NCBI GenBank assembly: GCA_938743325.2
Contig: OW568861.1
Span: 1,054,001 to 1,118,000 of the forward strand
DNA from: Pycnococcus provasolii
Lineage: Eukaryota; Chlorophyta; Pseudoscourfieldiophyceae; Pseudoscourfieldiales; Pycnococcaceae
Reading direction: 5' to 3'
DNA: 64,000 nucleotides
Positions within the stretch are counted from its first letter, which is position 1. Every line of letters starts with the position of its first letter. Position numbers and translations under genes: made by a program. Shown here piece by piece: positions 44,432-52,995 of this stretch. The notes beneath the pieces were generated by a model that had not been told where the DNA came from, did no database searches, and saw only the letters and a program-made list of their open reading frames with translations.

Positions 44432-44913
44432 GCTCCGCGAGCGAGACCAAAGTGATTGCGCTCGCGAGGAAGGGAAGGGGCGTGAGAATGATATGATATG
44501 ACCACCTGTACCTACGGCGCCATAGAATGTTTCAGAATCCCAAAACCAGGAGGAATGAGGTAGAAGAATGGGGAACAAAAGTCGTGGAATCGGTTAGGGG
44601 TTCGTTTTAGGGGTTAAGAGAGGTTGGTTAAGAGTACCATTCGCACGTTAGGGGTTACGATAAACCATTCGGGGTTAAGAGCACTACCATTCGGGGTTAA
44701 GAGCACAACCATTCGGGGTTAAGAGCACAACCATTCCCGATTCGGGGTTCCAAAACTTTAACCGAATATTCCGGCTCGTCCATCCGTCGATTCTTGATTC
44801 TTGATTCTTTACGCCATAGAATATAATATTCTGTACTGAAGTTATTAGGATGTGTGCCTCCTGACTGCCTGACTCCGGCTCCGGTATTCATCTTAGTCTT
44901 ATTGGAAAGAACT
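44432..44913. promoter_or_regulatory. Divergent promoter region with GGGGTTAAGAG repeats
   Basis: 482 bp between head-to-head genes. It is rich in GGGGTTA motifs, including the 22-bp tandem array at 44664-44736 and related words (TTAGGGGTT) at about 44590-44655. No gene is seen. Confidence 0.6.
44664..44736 (+). repeat. 22-bp tandem repeat, three copies plus a partial
   Basis: The unit is ACCATTCGGGGTTAAGAGCA plus CT or CA. Copies begin at 44664, 44686 and 44708, with a 7-bp partial at 44730. They lie in the promoter gap about 180 bp upstream of the small acidic gene. Confidence 0.9.
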
Positions 44914-45435
44914 ATGGCGTCTTCATCTTCGAACTCAGAAGAGGAAGAGGTTTTGTTGTTACTACAAAAGTGTACCGAAGAAGTGACTTTGGAGCTGAAA
45001 CACGCTGACTCGTTTTCAGGGGACTCGTCAGGAGGAGGAGGAATCAGCAATCTGCAATCACGACTAGAGGCGTTGAAGAAGTGCTCGTCATCTGCGGCTT
45101 CGGCATCGGCTTCGTCGTCTGTGGTACCTACAGCACAAGCAACTGGGGATTCAGGAGTTGGAGTTGCATTGACCTTGGAGGAACGTCTTTTGCGTTTGAA
45201 GATGAAAAACGACGACCACAACGCTCGTGATGGAAACAACATTCTTGACGATGACGTTCGCGCAGATGTGCTTGTCGCGGACCTATTAGCGGAGGCTGAA
45301 CAAGAGCACCTTGACAACGAAGAAGATTCGGACGAACAACTGCAAGATGACGAAGACGTGCTCGGACTTGCTGTCGCAACCACGGCCGCCGCTCTTGACT
45401 CCACAACGAAACAAAAACGCTTCGGATTCTTCTAG
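44914..45435 (+). CDS. Small acidic protein of unknown function, 173 aa
   Basis: The first ATG is 44914 (MASSSSNSEEEEVLLLLQK). The sequence is Ser- and Glu/Asp-rich with short helical blocks: LQSRLEALKKC, LTLEERLLRLKMKND, ADVLVADLLAEAEQEHL, and an acidic stretch before a basic KQKRFGFF end. The paired L-x-x-R-L-x-x-L-K motifs faintly recall MIT-interacting or ANCHR-type helices, but this is too weak to name a family. It is divergent from the NUMOD3 gene and convergent, 41 bp apart, with the next gene. Low complexity limits confidence, but the frame spans almost the whole interval. Confidence 0.55.
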   Translation: MASSSSNSEEEEVLLLLQKCTEEVTLELKHADSFSGDSSGGGGISNLQSRLEALKKCSSSAASASASSSVVPTAQATGDSGVGVALTLEERLLRLKMKNDDHNARDGNNILDDDVRADVLVADLLAEAEQEHLDNEEDSDEQLQDDEDVLGLAVATTAAALDSTTKQKRFGFF

Positions 45436-45476
45436 CAAGCACATTTATGTATTTATATTCAAGTAACAACACTATT

Positions 45477-46004
45477 TCATTTCACGAACGGCTTCTTCAG
45501 CTGCTTGTCCTTATTCTTCTCGTTTATGCGCCGTATGCGCTCCTCTCTGCCAGGCAATCCAAGCGCAATGGGAACGACGATTGACAGAATTCGGTACGCC
45601 CACCCTTCGACGTTTTCACAGTTTTCGTCGTTGGGCCTGAACTTTGCGCATAGCGACGTTCCCCCCGAACTTGCAGACTCTTCGGAGGCGAACGCACGCC
45701 GCGGTAAGGCGATTGTCGCGCAGTTCACGACGACGCCGAGCGCGACATTTTGCGTGAGCACATCCCGACGCGACGGCGTGTGATTGTCGCCTTTGCCCAG
45801 TTCTTTGAGCAGTACACGAGAAGGATTCGCGTGGTTTCGTGGGACTTGCCGTCGCACGAAACCGAGGGAAGGCCGAGGATCTGCTGTAACGGATCTGCCA
45901 CCTCTAGTACAACTGTGCGACGGCGAATCCCGAGCACTACGACGTATAGGTACCAACACGATTCGTGAACGTTGCACAACATTAACGTTCATGGCCATCG
46001 CCAT
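45477..46004 (-). CDS. Putative thylakoid-targeted small membrane protein, 175 aa
   Basis: The first suitable ATG is 46004 (MAMAMNVNVVQRSRIVL); the open frame extends upstream, but that would overlap the head-to-head promoter. The N-terminus is Ser/Arg-rich. Residues about 85-120 read SRRDVLTQNVALGVVVNCATIALPRRAFA, a twin-arginine, hydrophobic, A-x-A pattern typical of lumen-targeting signals of the Tat route. The mature part is short: CAKFRPNDENCENVEGW, a hydrophobic helix (ILSIVVPIALGL), then a basic tail (REERIRRINEKNKDKQLKKPFVK). I do not recognise the family. A plastid thylakoid location is inferred from the signal. Confidence 0.6.
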   Translation of the reverse strand: MAMAMNVNVVQRSRIVLVPIRRSARDSPSHSCTRGGRSVTADPRPSLGFVRRQVPRNHANPSRVLLKELGKGDNHTPSRRDVLTQNVALGVVVNCATIALPRRAFASEESASSGGTSLCAKFRPNDENCENVEGWAYRILSIVVPIALGLPGREERIRRINEKNKDKQLKKPFVK

Positions 46005-46045
46005 GGGGTGACAACAAAAAAATGGGGAGGAACCTGAACCCGATA

Positions 46046-46058
46046 GGTAAAGTTTACC
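46046..46058. promoter_or_regulatory. Shared dyad element GGTAAAGTTTACC
   Basis: A near-perfect 13-bp palindrome in the 193-bp gap between two head-to-head genes. It lies 42 bp upstream of the minus gene's ATG and 140 bp upstream of the plus gene's ATG. Confidence 0.5.
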
Positions 46059-46197
46059 TTGGGTTGCATCTTGGGAAAGTTTTTTTTTGTCAAGGGAACT
46101 GTGTCCCTCGGCCATTGGCACGTCCCTCCGGTGAACTTCGCGCACCGTGCTTAAGTGTAAGTGGCCACTCACTACAGTACCCGCGAACCCTGGCACT

Positions 46198-47394
46198 ATG
46201 CTCGCGCGTCTACGCAAATCCGCGCTGCAAACCGACGTGCTTGGCCACTTCGAGGGAGGGGAACAAATCACGTTCACAGACGGCTCAGGACACGTGCCCA
46301 TCTCCGCGCACTGGTCAGTCGTCAGAGACACGTACCTCGCGTGCACCGCCGTCGACGCGCTCCTGCCGCACGTCGGATTCAAAGTGCTACTCGTCGGCGC
46401 GCTCAGACTCGCCGCGGCGCGTCGAGGGGAGACGGCGCATGCTGACAACAACGGGAAAGGGAATACGAAGTGGAAGACGGCGCAGCGCATACGCGCCGTG
46501 CTCGCATTTTTAAACGTGAAGTACAGCTCGGGGACGAAAAATCCAACGTCGAGGTCAAACTACCTCGCCAGGCCGGAGCAGAGGGAGAGTCTCAGCCACG
46601 CGCACAAAACGGCGGAGCAGGTGCTGAGGGCAAGCAAGACGTTCAAGTCCAAAAAGAAGAAGACGGGCGTCGCCACCTTGCTCACCGAGGGGGAACTCGA
46701 CGCCGTGCCCTTCGCTATGCAGGGCGACGTGCTCATGGAGACGAACGCGTGTCGACGTGACAGAGCAACTCTGAAGAAAGATGAGACCATCAAGCAGGCC
46801 ATCTTGCGTTGGTGGATTGCGCTTGGATTTGTTGGGTTTCGTCCGCAGGACTCTGGCAGCAAGTTCAAGCGCCGCGTGGAGAAAACGATTCTGCCCACGA
46901 TTCGTCTCGCCGCGTTGAGTGCGAACAAGATCATGTCAGCAGCTACACTGTTGTCGTCGCGGAGTGAGGGTGCCACTTCAGCGTCGGCGCCGACTCGTCG
47001 TGCATTTGGCGGCGGCCCTGGCAGCGCCTCGAAGAGGTCGATTAATTCGTTCGCCAAAGATCCGCGCACCGAGGGCATGATTGGCAAGAGCGAATACATT
47101 AAACTTTTTGTCGCTCTCGGCCACGCACTTTTGCCCGCGGACGCCGACGACGTTGAGCATGAAAACGAGCACACGCGCGAGTACGTGAGGCAGGTGAACG
47201 AGGCTGAGTGGAAGCGTCTTGCGAAAAAAGACTTTCAGCGCGATGCGGGCGGCATGAAGTTCATGAGCTACGAGCAGTTCTTCAACGCCATCTTCGAGCT
47301 CGTTGATTTGCACACGTACTCCATCGAGGCGGATGAGTACGTCGCATTCTTGGATCGAACGCTCGAGCTCCTGCCTCATCCGCTCGTGCATTAA
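46198..47394 (+). CDS. Conserved-looking protein of unknown function, 398 aa
   Basis: The first ATG is 46198 (MLARLRKSALQTDVLGHFEGG). Three parts are visible. The N-terminal globular block of about 90 residues includes ACTAVDALLPHVGFKVLLVGALRLAA. A basic middle (SRSNYLARPEQRESLSHAHKTAEQVLRASKTFKSKKKK) follows. The C-terminal half reads IKLFVALGHALLPADADD and then MSYEQFFNAIFELVDLHTYSIEADEYVAFLDRTLELL. That last block has the helix-loop-helix spacing of a degenerate EF-hand pair without good calcium ligands. I recall similar ends in proteins of flagellate protists but cannot name a family. It shares a 193-bp bidirectional promoter with the thylakoid-signal gene. Confidence 0.65.
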   Translation: MLARLRKSALQTDVLGHFEGGEQITFTDGSGHVPISAHWSVVRDTYLACTAVDALLPHVGFKVLLVGALRLAAARRGETAHADNNGKGNTKWKTAQRIRAVLAFLNVKYSSGTKNPTSRSNYLARPEQRESLSHAHKTAEQVLRASKTFKSKKKKTGVATLLTEGELDAVPFAMQGDVLMETNACRRDRATLKKDETIKQAILRWWIALGFVGFRPQDSGSKFKRRVEKTILPTIRLAALSANKIMSAATLLSSRSEGATSASAPTRRAFGGGPGSASKRSINSFAKDPRTEGMIGKSEYIKLFVALGHALLPADADDVEHENEHTREYVRQVNEAEWKRLAKKDFQRDAGGMKFMSYEQFFNAIFELVDLHTYSIEADEYVAFLDRTLELLPHPLVH

Positions 47395-47588
47395 GCCGTT
47401 GTAACTGTATAGTCTAGGTATCTCCCTGACGAGTATTCCCGTGCGAGTCGTATAATTCTTTAGTTGTAGTGACTTGTTGTTTGAACATTTGAGTTGACTG
47501 AGTGTGATTTATGCTTACATTGTTAATATAGATGGATAGATATTGCACTACAGTTAGTTGTGCGCTGTGATAGTTACACTCCAAGTTG

Positions 47589-49673
47589 CTATGATACTTC
47601 AATGATGATCACGTAAAGCAAAACTGCAATCACGACGTACACAAGTGGAATTAAGATGACCCAGATCCACGCCTCAAGAGACCTTTTACTCCATAAGCCG
47701 TACGTTGCAGTGTACGCTCTAGCGGCTCGATACATGAACTGCCATGCGCGATACACCTTGAGCAGGTTGATCAAGTACGAACGGAAATATAGAAATGTTG
47801 AGTAGTTCTCGCACGATACCGCATAATCTGGATGCGTATCGCCCAGCTCGCGACGACATCCGTCGATCGCCTCGCGCTGCAGCGACTCCGCGTCGGCGTA
47901 CTTGCCTTGTTTCCAGAGCAAGATCGCGAGGTTGCCAATGGAGCTGAGCGTGTGTGGATGCGTATCGCCGAGCTCGCGACGACGACCGTCGAGCGCCTCG
48001 CGGTACAGCGGCTCGGCGTCGGCGTACTTGCCTTGATTATTGAGCAAGATTGCGAGGTTGTTGATGCACGAAAGCGTGTGTGGATGCGCATCGCCGTGCT
48101 CGCGACGAAATCCTTTGAGCGCCTCGCGGTACAGCGGCTCGGCGTCGGCGTACTTACCTTGATTCCAGAGCAAGCTCGCGAGGTTGTTGATGGACTCAAG
48201 CGTGTCTGGATGCGTATCGCCGAGCTCACGTCGTCGACCGTCGAGCGCCTCGCGGTGCAGCGACTCCGCCTCGGCGTACTTGCCTTTATTATTGAGCAAG
48301 CTCGCGAGGTTGTTGATGGACTCAAGCGTGTCTGGATGCGTATCGCCGAGCTCGCGTCGTCGACCGTCGAGCGCCTCGCGGTGCAGCGACTCCGCCTCGG
48401 CGTACTTGCCTTTATTATTGAGCAAGATTGCGAGATCGTTGATGGATCCGAGCGTGTCTCGATGCGCATCGCCGAGTTCGCGACGACGACCGTCGAGCGC
48501 CTCGCGGTACAGCGGCTCGGCGTCGTCGTACTTGCCTTGATCCCTGAGCAAGTTTGCGACGTCCATCAACAGCTTAGATGTCGCTCGTTTCTCCTTATCT
48601 AGCGTATCCAACGCACGAATCGCACTCTCAACGACCCAGCTTCGCATCTGATCTTTGATGCGCTTGTTCACCTCCGACGCGCCACCTGGATACACTTTCA
48701 CTGCATTGAGAATGGCGTCACGATCCTCAGGCTTCCACGCCTCAGCGCGCTGCACGTCCATGCCGACCATCTTCACTGTCACCTTATCAGCGCCCTCCTC
48801 CACCAAGAAGTCGGCGAACGCCTTCTGCTCCACCTCTGGTAAGCAAATCTCAAGTTTCGCCGTACCGTCATCAATCGTACTCAGAATCTCCCAGATACAC
48901 CACGCGCGCGTCAGCGGAATGGGATCGTCCCAAGGCATCAAGATCAGCACGGTGTGTCCGATACTCGCGACAGCCTCCTTGAACGTCGTGAACCACCAGT
49001 CGGGCGGCACTTGCAAGCTCGCGTGCTGGTTAACGGTGAAGACGTCGAACCACACGTATGTGTTCTCAGAGAGGCTGGTGAGCGCGTCGACGACATTCAC
49101 GAAGACGTACTTCCAGGCGTGCGACACGAACACCGTCGCTTCGTTTACTTCAACAGGTTCTATGTTGCTAAGCATTTCGGCGTACGACGTTTTGACGTGT
49201 TCAGTCGCAGGCTTAACGATACCAAAGCACACGTCGTGCGTCGTCATGAGCTCGAAGGGGATGTCGTTGTACTGCACTGTTGTGGGCTTGCCATCATTGT
49301 CCTTTCCCGCAGCGTTTATGCGCGTGCGGTGCTCCTGCAAGTTGTCTGTGGTGACTTGCAAGACATCGTCCGCCCCTCCGCCATGTTCCGCCTTAAGGAA
49401 GTCTTTGGCCGTCCACGTGTACCTTTTCTGTTTGCATGCGTCGACAAATCGCCTCAGCCACGCCAGACGCACGCCACGTCGCGGGAACGCGTACGTATTT
49501 CCCTCCGAGCCTGATGTTGATGTGACTCTCCTTTCTGCATCGGTGTCATCGTCCGGGTCTGGAGACAAAGACGCCTGCGCGGGCGCAGGGACAGGGAGTG
49601 GCACGGCGCGCGACGCCACAGGGAGCGGCACGACGCGCGACGCCACAGGGAGCGGCACGACTCGCGACGCCAT
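47589..49673 (-). CDS. TIR-like domain plus kinesin-light-chain-type TPR protein with C-terminal membrane helix
   Basis: A 694-aa protein. The N-terminus has three near-identical nine-residue repeats (VPLPVASRV). Residues about 170-300 form a domain with VFVSHAWKYVFVNVV, YVWFDVFTVNQH, VLILMPWDDPIPLTRAWCIWEIL. It resembles a TIR-like fold common in protist TPR proteins; a catalytic Glu cannot be assigned. Six 42-residue TPR repeats follow (about 380-632; KYAEAESLHREALDGRRRELGDTHPDTLESINNLASLL), of the kinesin light chain/NPHP3 kind used for protein binding. The protein ends with a membrane helix (WVILIPLVYVVIAVLLYVIIIE), suggesting tail anchoring. Repeats two and three differ by one base that I can see over 126 bp. 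Sensor or scaffold function is inferred. Confidence 0.82.
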   Translation of the reverse strand: MASRVVPLPVASRVVPLPVASRAVPLPVPAPAQASLSPDPDDDTDAERRVTSTSGSEGNTYAFPRRGVRLAWLRRFVDACKQKRYTWTAKDFLKAEHGGGADDVLQVTTDNLQEHRTRINAAGKDNDGKPTTVQYNDIPFELMTTHDVCFGIVKPATEHVKTSYAEMLSNIEPVEVNEATVFVSHAWKYVFVNVVDALTSLSENTYVWFDVFTVNQHASLQVPPDWWFTTFKEAVASIGHTVLILMPWDDPIPLTRAWCIWEILSTIDDGTAKLEICLPEVEQKAFADFLVEEGADKVTVKMVGMDVQRAEAWKPEDRDAILNAVKVYPGGASEVNKRIKDQMRSWVVESAIRALDTLDKEKRATSKLLMDVANLLRDQGKYDDAEPLYREALDGRRRELGDAHRDTLGSINDLAILLNNKGKYAEAESLHREALDGRRRELGDTHPDTLESINNLASLLNNKGKYAEAESLHREALDGRRRELGDTHPDTLESINNLASLLWNQGKYADAEPLYREALKGFRREHGDAHPHTLSCINNLAILLNNQGKYADAEPLYREALDGRRRELGDTHPHTLSSIGNLAILLWKQGKYADAESLQREAIDGCRRELGDTHPDYAVSCENYSTFLYFRSYLINLLKVYRAWQFMYRAARAYTATYGLWSKRSLEAWIWVILIPLVYVVIAVLLYVIIIEVS
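47780..48535 (-). repeat. Six coding tandem repeats of 126 bp (TPR array)
   Basis: The period is exactly 42 codons. Blocks 48175-48300 and 48301-48426 are identical except for one A/G difference, so that duplication is recent; the outer repeats are more diverged, especially the C-terminal one. Confidence 0.88.
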
Positions 49674-50122
49674 ATAAGTAAGACGTGCTCAATGCACACG
49701 CAAACACGCGATTTGCGTTGACTTGCGTGAAACGATCCGTTGACGAGTGATTGCTCAACAGCCGCTGCTATGAGAGCTGCTGCGTGCGAGTCAGGAGTCA
49801 GCCTGTGTGTGTGTGTGTGTGCGTCCGGCCTACAAGGGTGGTGTCTTACCTATCCGACGAACAAGGGACTATCGTGACGAGCCAACCAGACTTACCTGTA
49901 CCATGAGTGGTAAAGTTTAACTGCTGGTGTAGTACATACAGTAATTTTACTGTTGTTACACATTCGTACCACTCGAAATGTCCAAACAAAATGACTTCAT
50001 CAACGGTTATAGCTGTATAGTTGGTACCACTTGACTGACCACCACCACTTGACGACAACAGATCTCCGGAGATTTCTTTCAGCCCGTTCCATCCTTCGAA
50101 TTCATGTAATTTCAATGTGTCA
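49674..50122. promoter_or_regulatory. Divergent promoter region of the TPR and membrane-protein genes
   Basis: 449 bp containing a TG microsatellite (49804-49820) and the shared dyad motif on the plus strand (49908-49920). No gene is seen. Confidence 0.6.
49908..49920 (+). promoter_or_regulatory. Shared dyad element GTGGTAAAGTTTA
   Basis: An exact 13-bp match, on the opposite strand, to the sites at 35990 and 40471. It is almost centred in the gap: 235 bp from the TPR gene ATG and 203 bp from the plus gene ATG. Confidence 0.5.
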
Positions 50123-50803
50123 ATGTGTCATGCTATGTCGTCGTCTTCATCATCCATATTCGTAACACAACAACGTCGTTCTCGTTCATGTTCTTATTCA
50201 TGTTCTTGGTTTGCATGTGAACTTCAAGTCTTATTCTTTTGGTGGTTTTTCGTCTTTTTGAATAGCACCGCACTTCATAAAGCTTGCGCGCAAGGGACGA
50301 CGACGTCAATGTCAACCACATTATCATCATCAACTTCTTCTTCTTCAACAACAACCAAGCCTTCGGTGTACGTCCCACCTTCGGACGACCTTGGGCCGGA
50401 CAACTGGGGCTCGGAGCGGTGGGCCGCGGGCATCGTGCCACCACTCGTCGCGGGCATCGGACTGCTCGCACTCTGGCATGTGCACGAAATATCCGCGGAA
50501 AACAAGAGGAAAGCGGCCACCGAACCGCACGTCGAGGCGGCAAGGACGCGCACGGTCGTCAAACCGCCGGCGGGGAGAAAAACAGGGATGAACGGCGGGC
50601 GCGAAGCGCAGGAGCTGACGAGCGTCAGCAACCCGGTGTTCGACGCCGACGCCGTCGACAACCAAGCGGCGCAGACAACCGAACGGCTCAGGCAGGTGAA
50701 GAGCTTGCCGACAAGAACCAACCCTCTCGCCATGCAAGCCGCGGACGGCCTGGCGGGGGTGGTGGTCGCCGGCGAGAACGTCGATCCCTCTGTACAGCTG
50801 TAG
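50123..50803 (+). CDS. Single-pass membrane protein with signal peptide, unknown, 226 aa
   Basis: Starts at the first ATG, 50123; a second ATG at 50135 (MSSSSSSIF) is equally possible. An N-terminal hydrophobic stretch (ELQVLFFWWFFVFLNSTALHKACAQ) looks like a signal peptide or anchor. A Ser/Thr-rich lumenal or extracellular linker follows, then PSDDLGPDNWGSERW and a second helix (AAGIVPPLVAGIGLLALWHVHEI). A basic, polar cytosolic tail of about 110 residues ends the protein. No catalytic motif or known family is visible. The design fits a type I membrane protein with a short O-glycosylatable ectodomain. The TAG stop lies in a 10-bp palindrome (50793-50802). Confidence 0.6.
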   Translation: MCHAMSSSSSSIFVTQQRRSRSCSYSCSWFACELQVLFFWWFFVFLNSTALHKACAQGTTTSMSTTLSSSTSSSSTTTKPSVYVPPSDDLGPDNWGSERWAAGIVPPLVAGIGLLALWHVHEISAENKRKAATEPHVEAARTRTVVKPPAGRKTGMNGGREAQELTSVSNPVFDADAVDNQAAQTTERLRQVKSLPTRTNPLAMQAADGLAGVVVAGENVDPSVQL

Positions 50804-50905
50804 TAAAAGTAAACATCGCGAATTGTGACACAACACAATGACGAAGCATGACTGAAAGCTTAGCATAATAGTTCGTGCTTACTCTATGTACACCGCTCAG
50901 ACGTC

Positions 50906-51919
50906 TCAGAACGTGACGCCGAGGTACGTCGCCTGCCACTTGTCAAACACCGCCTGGCTGAGCACGCCGGCGTCCACCATGCTCTTCAGCTGCTTGCTCT
51001 TTGACACGAAGTCGTCGAACGAATTCGGCGGTGCGAACCCAGACGCCGTCTGTGGACGCTCCAACGGTGCGGTTGTCGCGACAGACGGACGCGCACCTGC
51101 CAATGGCGCGTCACGCGACTCGCCACCACCCTCGAAGCTGAAGCTGAACTCTCCGTCTGGCGGGCTCGAAGCGGGTTCCGCCGCGGCTGCCGGTTCCGCG
51201 CCGCCGCCGGCAGAGCTCGGTGGAGGCAGCTCCGGCTTGAAGGTCGTTGGCGCTCCCGCCTTCGACGTCGTCGCCATCCTCGCGCGCCCGCCGGCCTGCA
51301 GTCCCGACGGTTGCCCGCCGCCCGCCGCCGTTGCTGCTGTCGCGCTCGTCGGCGCTGGTGCCGTGGTTGCCAGGTGCGTTTTCCTCGGAGGACTGCCCTT
51401 GGCTGGCGAGATGTTGCGACCTCCGCCATACGCAGGACCTGAGCGCGCAGCTGGACTGAGCCCAGTTCCCGCCCTCTTGGCTGGCTTATCCGCCGTGCAG
51501 CTCTTCTGGTGAATGCGCAGTGCGGTATCCGAGAACGTGCGTCCGCAGTGCTCGCACGCAATCAGGCTGACGTTGTTGTACTGCTCATACGCACTTTCGT
51601 TGAACCCTTGCCGTTCCTCGAGTGTAAGCGTTGACAAGTCCACAGGAGCTTGCTGTCTGGCGGCTGGCACAACTTCGTTGTCAAACGCACTCGACCGGCC
51701 TGCCGTCGTCGTCGCACGGCCATCGCTCGGCCCTCCTCCTCCGAACATGCCGCCCATGTACCCCGGCGGCGGCTGAGGCATTTTGCGCCGTTCTCTCTTC
51801 GGCTTCTGCGCCTCGATGGCTATGAATTTCGCCTGGCACTGCGGTATGTGTATGGGCAGCGACTTGGAGCCGTACTCCTGTCCGCACAGGTAGCACATGA
51901 AGAGCTGAGGACGCGGCAT
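50906..51919 (-). CDS. C2HC zinc-finger protein, ZNF474 type
   Basis: 337 aa from ATG 51919; the frame upstream opens with GTG. Finger 1 is at residues 9-28 (CYLCGQEYGSKSLPIHIPQC, CxxC-x11-HxxxC) and is followed by a basic stretch ending in Pro-rich PPGYMGGM. Finger 2 is near residue 120 (CEHCGRTFSDTALRIHQKSC). This pair is the zf-C2HC signature of ZNF474 and related C2HC/C3H proteins, several of which are linked to sperm or cilia in animals. The rest is Ala/Pro/Gly-rich linker. The C-terminal 60 residues are conserved-looking and helical (NSFDDFVSKSKQLKSMVDAGVLSQAVFDKWQATYLG). DNA, RNA or protein binding cannot be distinguished. Confidence 0.78.
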   Translation of the reverse strand: MPRPQLFMCYLCGQEYGSKSLPIHIPQCQAKFIAIEAQKPKRERRKMPQPPPGYMGGMFGGGGPSDGRATTTAGRSSAFDNEVVPAARQQAPVDLSTLTLEERQGFNESAYEQYNNVSLIACEHCGRTFSDTALRIHQKSCTADKPAKRAGTGLSPAARSGPAYGGGRNISPAKGSPPRKTHLATTAPAPTSATAATAAGGGQPSGLQAGGRARMATTSKAGAPTTFKPELPPPSSAGGGAEPAAAAEPASSPPDGEFSFSFEGGGESRDAPLAGARPSVATTAPLERPQTASGFAPPNSFDDFVSKSKQLKSMVDAGVLSQAVFDKWQATYLGVTF

Positions 51920-52389
51920 GTTTGTCAAAGCAGGTGGGAAGAATGAGATGTGTAAATGTGTGTACTGTATGCGCTCCACCTGGCAGAGAGCAGCTTAGGA
52001 ATACCACCTCGGAGTCCGCGCGCGATGGCGCTGCTGCTGCGGCCGTGCGGCGTGCGGCTGCGATGGTGATGGCGATGGTGGCGCAACCTTTCCTAAAGTT
52101 TACCACCCTGTAACGTGAAGTTTGCAAACGTCCGTGCCACTTCAGTACTTCACTCACTTCAGTATCTTCACAGACGTCTTCAATCCCGACGACCGTCGTC
52201 GCGATTTCCTGTACATACTGCACAATTTTTGCATCCTCATTCCTCGACGATTCCTGTGGTCACTTACAGTGCACACGTTGGTACGTGGTACATTCGTTCA
52301 ACTGCGAGCTTGTTTACAACACAGTGACAGATCGTGTGCTCGCTCGCTCGCGATCTTTTTGTATTTTCATCCTTCTTGCTCGTCGCGAG
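51920..52389. promoter_or_regulatory. Divergent promoter region of the C2HC and canopy-like genes
   Basis: 470 bp with no supported gene, containing a variant of the shared dyad motif at 52094-52106. Confidence 0.55.
52094..52106 (+). promoter_or_regulatory. Shared dyad element TAAAGTTTACCAC
   Basis: It differs from the 35990/40471 sites only at the central base (G for C). It lies 175 bp upstream of the C2HC gene ATG and 284 bp upstream of the canopy-like gene ATG. Confidence 0.45.
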
Positions 52390-52893
52390 ATGTTCATCGC
52401 GGCGTCGGCGGCGGCGGTGCTGCTGTGCGGCCTGCTTGCGCTCTTGCAAGCAACGGGCACAAACGCAGGACACCCGAACTTGGTGATGGGCGACGACCTC
52501 AACAAGCCTGCGGAGATCACGCCTGAGCTCCTCTGTGTCAGCTGCCATGCCGTCTTTGATGTCGTTCAAGGGAAGCTCAAGGGCAAGCGGCGCAGTGAGA
52601 GCACTGTTGACGAGGCGATGGAGGGTATCTGCAAGGACACGAACTTTCGCGTCTACAAGTTCATTCCTCCCACAATGGCGCAGGGCTGCACAGCCTTGAT
52701 TGAGAAGCACGGCGACGACGTCGAGGCGGGCCTCGCCGACGACTCGAAGGACGTGGGCGCCGTGTGCGGTGGTATCTGCGGCGACATCAAGTACGAGAGT
52801 CCGCTTGACGCGGCGGAGGCGAGTCTTAGTCAGAAGAAGAAGCTCAAGAAGAAGAAGAAGAAGAAGAGCGCGGAGAAGAAGATTGAGCTGTGA
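52390..52893 (+). CDS. Canopy/saposin-like ER lumenal protein, 167 aa
   Basis: It starts at ATG 52390 with a clear signal peptide (MFIAASAAAVLLCGLLALLQATGTNA). The mature part has LLCVSCHAVFDVVQGKL, then single Cys in GICKD and GCTALI, then VCGGICGDI. This CxxC...C...C...CxxxC spacing is that of the canopy/TLR4-regulator (DUF3456) saposin-like fold, in which the six cysteines form three disulfides. The protein ends in a Lys-rich helix and the tetrapeptide KIEL, a plausible variant of the KDEL retrieval signal. Canopy proteins assist folding or trafficking of receptors in the ER. That client role is inferred; no membrane anchor is seen. Confidence 0.78.
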   Translation: MFIAASAAAVLLCGLLALLQATGTNAGHPNLVMGDDLNKPAEITPELLCVSCHAVFDVVQGKLKGKRRSESTVDEAMEGICKDTNFRVYKFIPPTMAQGCTALIEKHGDDVEAGLADDSKDVGAVCGGICGDIKYESPLDAAEASLSQKKKLKKKKKKKSAEKKIEL

Positions 52894-52995
52894 GGTTTAT
52901 CTACAACTTGAAGTTTATAGTTAAGAGACTGCCCTGTCCTTATACACGTGTAACGAGCTCACCGCAGGTGGTAAAGTACCAGCTAGCTCGGTTTG

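Noticed and set aside
48175-48426. Regularly spaced repeats that could suggest a CRISPR-like array
   Set aside because: The period is exactly 42 codons inside an open TPR frame, and the spacers are part of the same repeat.
47832-49677. Long plus-strand frames (256 and 340 codons) opposite the TPR gene
   Set aside because: The repeats in the TPR gene force a repeated antisense frame. The sense protein has recognisable TIR-like and TPR domains; the antisense has none.
3670-52955. TGTAA as a chlorophyte-type poly(A) signal
   Set aside because: It is found after some stops (for example 3676, 47404, 52949) but missing after CFAP61, the kinase, ITPA and FtsZ; too inconsistent to annotate.
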